Shown here: positions 57,732 to 64,000 of the stretch, in pieces | Layout of the letters: the number at the start of each line of letters is the position of its first letter | Position numbering within the stretch: position 1 is the stretch's first letter | Assembly (NCBI GenBank): GCA_938015595.1 | Contig: CALLPI010000015.1 | Span: forward strand, 60,138 to 124,137 | Reading direction: 5' to 3' | Origin: an uncultured Saprospiraceae bacterium | Lineage (GTDB): Bacteria; Bacteroidota; Bacteroidia; Chitinophagales; Saprospiraceae | DNA length: 64,000 nt | The notes under the pieces: model-generated | What the model saw: the letters and a program-made list of their open reading frames with translations, nothing else | The model's database searches: none | Told to the model about the DNA's origin: nothing | Position numbers and translations under genes: made by a program

Positions 57732-60641
57732 CTATTTCTTCAAGGCGTCCCGAATCCGCTTGGCCACAGTGCTGAGCGCTTCCTCGGGATTGTCCCACAG
57801 GCTGACGGCTTTCAGGCGCCCATCGGCGTCCTTGGGGACGATTTCGAAGTCCTGAACTTTCATCTCTTCTCCTTGCGATGAGGCGGCGACGCCGGGCAAG
57901 GCGCCTAAATCCATCGGCTCGATGAGCAGCGGAATGAACTGCTTCTTTTTCTCTAAAAAGCCTTTGATGGCGGGTTTCAGCTCCTTGTCCCAGATGTAAT
58001 CTGAGGCGATGGCGTCGGCGGAGAGCAGGAGGATGAACACGTCGGCTTCTTTCAGCTTTTGCTGGATGACTTCGTCCCACTGCTCGCCGGGCAGGATTTC
58101 CTGGTCGGTCCACAGCTCCACGTCGTCGGAGCGGCGCAAGCCGCTGAGGTGCACCCGCAAGCGGTGAAGCCACTCGGTGTTTCGGTGCGAGTAGGACAAG
58201 AACACCCGCTTGGCGCGGCGCGGCGGGCGCGGCAGCAGCACTTCAAAGCGCCGGATGAGCAGCGTTTGCTCCTGACCCGCCTTGTCCTTGCCCGGGATTC
58301 GGATGTGCCCGCGCTCCGCGGCTTGGCGCAATGCGGCATATTTCACGAAGTAGGCGCCGTCGTAGGAGACATCCATCCTGGGCGCCGCCTTTTCATCCAA
58401 CCTAAGGATTGGGATGCTCGCAGGCGCCTCATCTTCCGTGGGCGCCGCTTCGGAAGACTTGCTCATCTCCGAGCCTTTTGTGCTCTGCGGCTGTGCCGCT
58501 TCTATTTTTCCTTGCAGAAAATGCTTGCATTGCGCAAAAATCTCTTTTTGCAGTTCCAGCGCTTCGCGCTTGCCTTCTGCGGCGCCCTCCACGCCGATCA
58601 GGAGCACGCCGTCGTGTTCGTTTTCGGCGGGGTACAGCCCTTTGAGCAATACCCGCAAGCCGTTTTTCAAAAAAACGATGCCGTGCTTCCAGAAGTGCCG
58701 CGCCTCTGAGCGCTCCTCCTGCGCATAGTGCAGGATGAGGCGGTGCATCAGTTTTTTGTAGTGAAACAGCGGCACGCGCAGCCAAAAAGCCGACTGCCAG
58801 ACTCCCTGCGCCGCAATGCGGAGCAAATCTTCTATCGGGTGCTCGTCGGGCAGGTACTGCGGAGCCACGTACCAGCCCTTGCGCAGCGGATGCGGGAAGA
58901 TCAGCTCCAATTGCTTGGCGACATCGAGAAATACCTGCTTGAAATCGCCTACGCTGCCGAGTTCGTCCGGATGAAACTCACCTCCCTTTGCCAGCACTTG
59001 TTGGTTCAAAATGTCGTGGATGCGCCGGGTCAGCTCGGCGGGCTTCAAAAAAACGCGGTTGCGAAGGGCTTCGGATTGCTCGAAAAACGCCACCACGCCG
59101 CCGCGATGGAAGGTGCGGGGCAGGTCTTGCGGTTCGAGACCGGTAGCCCTGCCCATGATTTTAGCCGCGGCTTGCTCGAATTCGCCGAGCCAAACGGAGC
59201 CGTCTTCTTTCAAATACTCTTGAAAAGGGTTGTCGTTCTCTGAGTTTCCTTCTTGCAGGTCGAGGATGCGCTGCCGCACGGTGAGCCAAATGGGAGGTAA
59301 CGAAGCGCTGTCGGCGGCTTCGGCGATGGCCGCCTCCAGTTCGCGCTCGAAGAGCCGGAGGGCTTGCTGTTGGCGGGGGTGCTGCGGGTCGCAGCCTTGG
59401 CAGAGGCTGATGTGCAGCGATTCGCGGATGCGGTAGTCGTCGTGGAGCGGCTGGTCGAGGCGGCGTTTGCCCGCTCCGAGGTCGGTTTTGTTTTGCACCA
59501 CGAGGAGCGGGGCGTTGTTGCGCTCGCCGGCGTAGTGCTGCACGGTGTCGAGCCAGTAGCGAAGTTCGAAGTGTTCCAACGGCACTTTGGCTTCGCCGGT
59601 ACGCAAGCAAGTGTCTTGGCGACCGTTGAGGTTGGTGGCGGCATCCCAGAGCAGCAGATAGACGGCGTTGTCGCTCATGAAGAGCCGGTAGGTCTCGTGG
59701 TAGTATTCCTGCCCGCCAAAATCCCACACGCTCACTGCCACGTCTTGGAGTAGAGGAAAGCGTTCGGAGTTGGGCAGCCAGCGGTGCACCTTCAGCCCGT
59801 GCGTGCTGTCTCTTTGATCTAAATAATCTCCCGTCTGCAAGTAGTGCAGCAGCGTGGTCTTGCCCGCATCGCTGTTGCCCAGCAGGATGAGCTTGACGTC
59901 GCGGCGGGTATCAACGTCTTTGGGCAGTGGCTTTTCATCCGGTAGCGCATCGAAATATTGCCTGAGCAGTTCAATGTTGCGCTGCTGATAGATGTCCGCA
60001 GGGCAGTCTTCGATGGGGCACCCATCCACACGGAAAACCCGCAGCGCCTTCATCTCCTTGAGCGGGCGTATTTTTTTTACCTGGGTGTCGGAGCAGTAGA
60101 GCTCTTGCAACTGGGTCAATTGGCTGAGCGGGCTGAGGTCGCTCACCCGGGTGTCGGAGCAGTCGAGTTTTTGCAACTGGGTCAATTGTCTGAGCGGGCT
60201 GAGGTCGCTCACCGAGGTGATGGAGCAGTAGAGCATTTGCAACTGGGTCAATTGTCTGAGCGGGCTGAGGTCGCTCACCAAGTTGTTGGAGCAGGTGAAC
60301 GTTTGCAAATGTGTAAGTTTGCGGAACAGGAAGAGGTCAGACAGTGACCATGGATTAAATTCATCACCGATGAATAACTTTTTCAAGCCTTTCAGTAGGG
60401 CAAGGCGTGCGGGCAGCGCTCTGAGGCGGTTTTTTTCGCCTTTGTTCTGGCTTATTTTTTCTACCCATTTTTTTTGCTCCTCGTCGTATTCCTGCCACCT
60501 GTTGCTCAGGATGAGGGTTTCGAGCCAGGTGCAGTCGCCAATCTCGTCGGGCAGGTGGGTGAGACCGCAGTTGCCGAGGTCGAGCACAGGGTTTCGGGTT
60601 TGCTTGTTTTGTTTGATGAGTTGGAGGGCGAGTTCGGACAT
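57732..60641 (-). CDS. LRR - Roco (Roc GTPase/COR) - TIR domain protein
   Basis: LRRs (VSDLSPLRQLTQLQKLDCSDTR); Roc motifs LILLGNSDAGKTTLLHYL, VWDFGGQEYYHETYRLFM, VVQNKTDLG; COR region; C-terminal TIR KRVFLSYSHRNTEWLHRLRVHLSGLRRSDDVELWTDQEILPGEQWDEVIQQKLKEADVFILLLSADAIASDYIWDKELKPAI. Confidence 0.94.
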   Translation of the reverse strand: MSELALQLIKQNKQTRNPVLDLGNCGLTHLPDEIGDCTWLETLILSNRWQEYDEEQKKWVEKISQNKGEKNRLRALPARLALLKGLKKLFIGDEFNPWSLSDLFLFRKLTHLQTFTCSNNLVSDLSPLRQLTQLQMLYCSITSVSDLSPLRQLTQLQKLDCSDTRVSDLSPLSQLTQLQELYCSDTQVKKIRPLKEMKALRVFRVDGCPIEDCPADIYQQRNIELLRQYFDALPDEKPLPKDVDTRRDVKLILLGNSDAGKTTLLHYLQTGDYLDQRDSTHGLKVHRWLPNSERFPLLQDVAVSVWDFGGQEYYHETYRLFMSDNAVYLLLWDAATNLNGRQDTCLRTGEAKVPLEHFELRYWLDTVQHYAGERNNAPLLVVQNKTDLGAGKRRLDQPLHDDYRIRESLHISLCQGCDPQHPRQQQALRLFERELEAAIAEAADSASLPPIWLTVRQRILDLQEGNSENDNPFQEYLKEDGSVWLGEFEQAAAKIMGRATGLEPQDLPRTFHRGGVVAFFEQSEALRNRVFLKPAELTRRIHDILNQQVLAKGGEFHPDELGSVGDFKQVFLDVAKQLELIFPHPLRKGWYVAPQYLPDEHPIEDLLRIAAQGVWQSAFWLRVPLFHYKKLMHRLILHYAQEERSEARHFWKHGIVFLKNGLRVLLKGLYPAENEHDGVLLIGVEGAAEGKREALELQKEIFAQCKHFLQGKIEAAQPQSTKGSEMSKSSEAAPTEDEAPASIPILRLDEKAAPRMDVSYDGAYFVKYAALRQAAERGHIRIPGKDKAGQEQTLLIRRFEVLLPRPPRRAKRVFLSYSHRNTEWLHRLRVHLSGLRRSDDVELWTDQEILPGEQWDEVIQQKLKEADVFILLLSADAIASDYIWDKELKPAIKGFLEKKKQFIPLLIEPMDLGALPGVAASSQGEEMKVQDFEIVPKDADGRLKAVSLWDNPEEALSTVAKRIRDALKK
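60107..60304 (-). repeat. Three tandem 66-bp near-identical LRR repeats within the Roco gene
   Basis: gcaactgggtcaattg(g/t)ctgagcgggctgaggtcgctcacc... recurs at 60107, 60173 and 60239, each exactly 66 bp apart. Confidence 0.9.
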
Positions 60642-60969
60642 GGCGGCGCCGGGTGGGTTGTCTTTTTTGAAGATAGCGGGTTGCGGGAGGGCTTTTTGGA
60701 GCGTTCGCCCAACGGGAAGCGGTTTTTTCTTCTCAGGAGGGGCGCTTTTGCACGCGCGAATGCATGCTCAGCGGCAAAAATGAGGGGCTGTCTCTGTACT
60801 TTTTATAGTTGCGTTTGTATTTTTTACAGGCGATAATCCTTTTTTTTCAAAAAAGCAATGATCAATTATTTTTTAAATGAGGACAAGTGTCATGTTGGCT
60901 TTGGCGCGTACTCCCGCACCTTTGGGTGTGTTATTTTTCTCATGGTTCAAACTAAAAATATCTGTGTGT

Positions 60970-62382
60970 ATGAAGGTAGAACAATTGTATACCGGTTGTC
61001 TGGCGGAAGCCGCCTACTACATCGAAAGCGAGGGAGAAGCGGTCATCATTGACCCGCTGCGCGAGGTAGCGCCGTACATCGAGCGCGCCGAAAGAGACGG
61101 GGCCAAGATCAAGTACGTGCTGGAGACGCACTTTCACGCCGACTTCGTGTCGGGGCATTTGGATTTGGCCAAGAAGACGGGGGCGAAAATCGTCTATGGC
61201 CCGACGGCGAAGCCCAACTTTGAGGCATACATCGCTCAAGACGGCGAAGAGCTGCCGGTAGGGAAGGTAAAAATCCGCGTTTTGCACACCCCGGGGCACA
61301 CGATGGAGTCGTCGTGCTTTTTGTTGCTCGACGAGAACGGCAAGGAAGTAGCCGTTTTCACGGGCGACACACTGTTCATCGGCGATGTAGGTCGTCCGGA
61401 TTTAGCGGTGAAGTCGGACTTGACGCGGGAGGATTTGGCGGGCTATCTGTACGACTCGCTGCGCTCGAAGATTATGACGCTGCCCGACGATGTGCGCGTT
61501 TATCCGGGGCATGGGGCGGGTTCGGCATGCGGCAAGAAGATGGCTAAGGAGACGGTTTCGACAATTGGTCAGCAAAAGCAGTTGAACTACGCCTTGCGGG
61601 CCGACATGACGCGCGAGGAGTTCATCCGCGAAGTAACGACGGGCTTGGTGGAGCCTCCGCAGTATTTCCCGAAGAATGCCGTGCTCAACCGCATGGGCTA
61701 CGAGAGCATTGACGAGGTATTGCAACGCGGGGTTCGTCCGCTGTCGGTAGAGGAATTTGTGGCGGTGGCGGAGGTGGAAAACGCTCTTATTTTGGACACG
61801 CGCTCGGAACAAGAGTTTGTCAAGGGGTACATTCCCGGCGCTGTTTTCATTGGGTTAGACGGCCAATTTGCCTCTTGGGTGGGTACGCTCATTCCCGATC
61901 TACAACAGCCCATATTGCTGGTGTGCCCGGCTGGTCGTGAGGAGGAAGCGGTAACGCGCTTAGCGCGGGTGGGCTACGACAACGCGCTTGGCTATCTGAA
62001 AGGCGGCTTTGCCGCGTGGCAGGCTGCTGGGAAAGATATAGACAGCATCGAAAGCATCAGCGCAGAGACGTTCGTCAGCCGCATGAAGGCCCCCAACGCG
62101 GTAGTGCTCGATGTGCGCCGCAGGAGCGAGTACGAAACCGAACACGTCATCGGTGCTCAGAACTTCCCACTCGATTTCATCAACAAAAACATGGCGGAGC
62201 TGCGCCAAGACGTCCAGTACTTGGTGCATTGCGCAGGGGGCTACCGCTCCGTCATCGCCATCAGCATTCTCAAAAACCGCGGGTTCGACAACATGGTCAA
62301 CGTAGAGGGCGGCTTCAAGGCCATTAAGGCGACCGGCAAAGTGGCCTTGTCGGAGTATCGCGAACAGATCACCGAGCTGTAA
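60970..62382 (+). CDS. MBL-fold hydrolase with two rhodanese-like domains (persulfide dioxygenase/ETHE1-like family)
   Basis: LETHFHADFVSGHLDLAKKTGAKIVYGP; LHTPGHTMESSCFLL; VFTGDTLFIGDVGRPDL; VYPGHGAGSACG; rhodanese-like regions ILLVCPAGREEEAVTRLARVGYDNALGYLKGGFAAW and QYLVHCAGGYRSVIAISILKNRGF. Confidence 0.94.
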   Translation: MKVEQLYTGCLAEAAYYIESEGEAVIIDPLREVAPYIERAERDGAKIKYVLETHFHADFVSGHLDLAKKTGAKIVYGPTAKPNFEAYIAQDGEELPVGKVKIRVLHTPGHTMESSCFLLLDENGKEVAVFTGDTLFIGDVGRPDLAVKSDLTREDLAGYLYDSLRSKIMTLPDDVRVYPGHGAGSACGKKMAKETVSTIGQQKQLNYALRADMTREEFIREVTTGLVEPPQYFPKNAVLNRMGYESIDEVLQRGVRPLSVEEFVAVAEVENALILDTRSEQEFVKGYIPGAVFIGLDGQFASWVGTLIPDLQQPILLVCPAGREEEAVTRLARVGYDNALGYLKGGFAAWQAAGKDIDSIESISAETFVSRMKAPNAVVLDVRRRSEYETEHVIGAQNFPLDFINKNMAELRQDVQYLVHCAGGYRSVIAISILKNRGFDNMVNVEGGFKAIKATGKVALSEYREQITEL

Positions 62383-62417
62383 GGGCTAGCTTCAATGCCG
62401 AGAGGTGTAAGGCATCG

Positions 62418-62451
62418 AAGGCCATCGGAGGTATTGCTCCGGTGGCCTTTT
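62418..62451 (+). terminator. Rho-independent terminator after the MBL-rhodanese gene
   Basis: aaggccatcggag-gtattg-ctccggtggccttttgc; 13-bp stem with one G-T wobble followed by TTTT. Confidence 0.8.
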
Positions 62452-62591
62452 GCATAGGCGAAGAGCAGCCCGATGTGCCCTTATTTTGTACCTCAGCGCC
62501 GTTTAAACGGATGCGTTGTAGGCGGGTCTTAAGGATATTCCGCTTTTGCGGCCATTGCCGGAAGGGGAGTTTTGGAGAAAAACTCGACGCC

Positions 62592-64000
62592 ATGAAGAAG
62601 AATACTTTGATTTTCGGACTGTTGGTTGGAGCCATCTCTTGGGCTTGGGGGCAGGTGGTGGTCAACACCGCTCAGGGTGCTGTTCAGGGGTTGGTTCAGG
62701 ATGGCGTTTATGCTTTTTTGGGCATTCCGTACGCGCGTCCTCCGGTGGGGGCGTTTCGCTGGGCGCCGCCGGAGGCGCCGTTGGGGTGGTCGGGGGTTCG
62801 GCTGGCGCAGGTTTTTCCGCCGGCGTGCCCGCAAAAGGAATTTGCTCCGGGCGATACGGTCGGCAAGGCGATAGGTCAGGAGGACTGTCTGTACCTCAAC
62901 GTCTGGACGCCCGACTTGAGCGGTCGGCTGCCGGTGATGGTCTTTGTTCACGGGGGCGGCAATCAGCAAGGCGCTACGGGACAGGTTAGCGGCGGTGCGC
63001 GTCTCTATGAGGGCAAGAACTTAGCCAAGCGGGGCGACGTAGTGGTGGTTACTCTTCAGTATCGGCTTGGGGCGTTAGGTTTTATGGTGCATCCGGGTTT
63101 GGAGGCGGAGAGCGCTTGGGGCAAGGCGGGCAACTACGGTGCCCTCGATCAGGTGGCTGCGCTACAATGGGTGCAGCAAAACATCGAGGCTTTTGGCGGC
63201 GACCCTGCGAGGGTAACGGTTTTTGGCGAAAGCGCCGGCGCGGTCAATGTGGGCAATCTGCTGGTCATGCCGGCGGCTCGAGGGCTTTTTCACCGCGCCA
63301 TTTTGCAGAGCGGCTCGCCACGCCTCAAAGACTATGCTACTGCGCGCGCTGAGGGTGTCGCCTTCGCCCAAAAACTCGGCGCCGCCGGCACTGCTGCGCA
63401 GCAAGTGGCCTACCTTCGGGCGTTGCCGGCCGACTCGCTGGTCAGCGGCGACTCCAGCCCCATTGCAGGCAACGGCCTTACGCGGGCGCCGTGGCAGCCG
63501 GTGTTGGATGGCTATTGGTTTCCGCAAAGCCCTTTCGAGGCCATACAAAGCGGCCAGCACCACCGCGTGCCGCTCCTTGTTGGCTCCAACAGCGAGGAAA
63601 TGAGCCTCTACGCGCCTGCAGTAGTAACCCCCCAAATGTTGCAGGCGTTCGTGCAAGCTACTATACCACCCTTCTACCGCCCTCAGGTGCTGGCCGCCTA
63701 CCCGCCCGGCACGACCAACGAGCAGGCGCGCGCCGCCTACGTGGCTTTGGTCAGCGACCTGCAGTTTACAGCCCCAGCGCGGCGCGTAGCCGATTGCATC
63801 AGCAAAAACCAAACAGAACCCGTCTGGCGCTACTTCTTCACCTTTCGCCACACCGTGCCCCTCTTGCAGCCCTTCGGGGCCTATCACGGCATGGAGCTGT
63901 TCTACGTGTTTAACACCTGGGAAAATGCTGCGCTCGGCAGCGGACCGCTCTTCCGGCCCGCCGACGACAGCACGCAGCAAAACGCGCTGCGCTATTGGAC
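62592..64000 (+). CDS. Exported type-B carboxylesterase, C-terminus cut by window edge
   Basis: MKKNTLIFGLLVGAISWAWGQVVVNTAQGAVQGLVQDGVYAFLGIPYARPPVGAFRW...GQEDCLYLNVWTPD...VHGGGNQQG...DPARVTVFGESAGAVNVGNLL. Open to the window end, so absent from the ORF track. Confidence 0.94.
   Translation, partial: MKKNTLIFGLLVGAISWAWGQVVVNTAQGAVQGLVQDGVYAFLGIPYARPPVGAFRWAPPEAPLGWSGVRLAQVFPPACPQKEFAPGDTVGKAIGQEDCLYLNVWTPDLSGRLPVMVFVHGGGNQQGATGQVSGGARLYEGKNLAKRGDVVVVTLQYRLGALGFMVHPGLEAESAWGKAGNYGALDQVAALQWVQQNIEAFGGDPARVTVFGESAGAVNVGNLLVMPAARGLFHRAILQSGSPRLKDYATARAEGVAFAQKLGAAGTAAQQVAYLRALPADSLVSGDSSPIAGNGLTRAPWQPVLDGYWFPQSPFEAIQSGQHHRVPLLVGSNSEEMSLYAPAVVTPQMLQAFVQATIPPFYRPQVLAAYPPGTTNEQARAAYVALVSDLQFTAPARRVADCISKNQTEPVWRYFFTFRHTVPLLQPFGAYHGMELFYVFNTWENAALGSGPLFRPADDSTQQNALRYW

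Noticed and set aside
57208-58173. 321-aa minus-strand ORF overlapping the metalloprotease and the Roco-TIR gene
   Set aside because: Overlaps two well-supported genes, Arg/Pro-rich out-of-frame translation; product of high GC.
60107-60304. 66-bp regular repeats considered as CRISPR
   Set aside because: Whole 66-bp unit is conserved and encodes 22-aa LRRs; no spacer structure.
58059-60836. Many long ORFs antisense or out of frame within the Roco-TIR gene (e.g. 58059-58709 +, 59161-59727 -, 59958-60347 +)
   Set aside because: Shadow ORFs from GC-rich DNA. The repetitive LGQLSERAEVAH protein is the antisense reading of the LRR repeats.
63162-63980. 272-aa minus-strand ORF
   Set aside because: Antisense to the carboxylesterase, which has the GESAGA motif and family signatures.

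Overview
This window looks like ordinary chromosome from a Bacteroidota member, probably Saprospiria/Chitinophagia-like. The evidence is type IX secretion (T9SS) C-terminal domains, PorV/PorQ-like and OmpP1/FadL-like proteins, DUF4249 and DUF4920 proteins, and TTTG-N~20-TAnnTTTG promoters. I call about 43 protein-coding genes. Two run off the window edges and are missing from the supplied ORF track: an aminopeptidase P at 1-1520 (-) and a type-B carboxylesterase from 62592 (+). Housekeeping genes include tilS, proS, smc, cdaA, miaE, a photolyase, and a site-2 protease with CBS domains. Accessory or exported content includes a C39-peptidase ABC exporter with an HlyD partner, a T9SS cohesin/dockerin-like protein followed by a frameshifted dockerin pseudogene, a MORN-repeat/caspase protein, a 2623-aa FN3/PKD repeat protein with a gliding-motility-type C-terminus, a tectonin/BNR propeller protein, a pappalysin-like metalloprotease, and an LRR-Roco(GTPase-COR)-TIR protein with a recent 66-bp LRR repeat expansion. 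I saw no rRNA, tRNA, CRISPR array or transposase. The best leads for unusual biology are the LRR-Roco-TIR gene, the MORN-caspase gene, and the dockerin pseudogene at about 21.5-22.0 kb. None of these is proven to be a new system. All family calls come from reading translated sequence; no database search was run.
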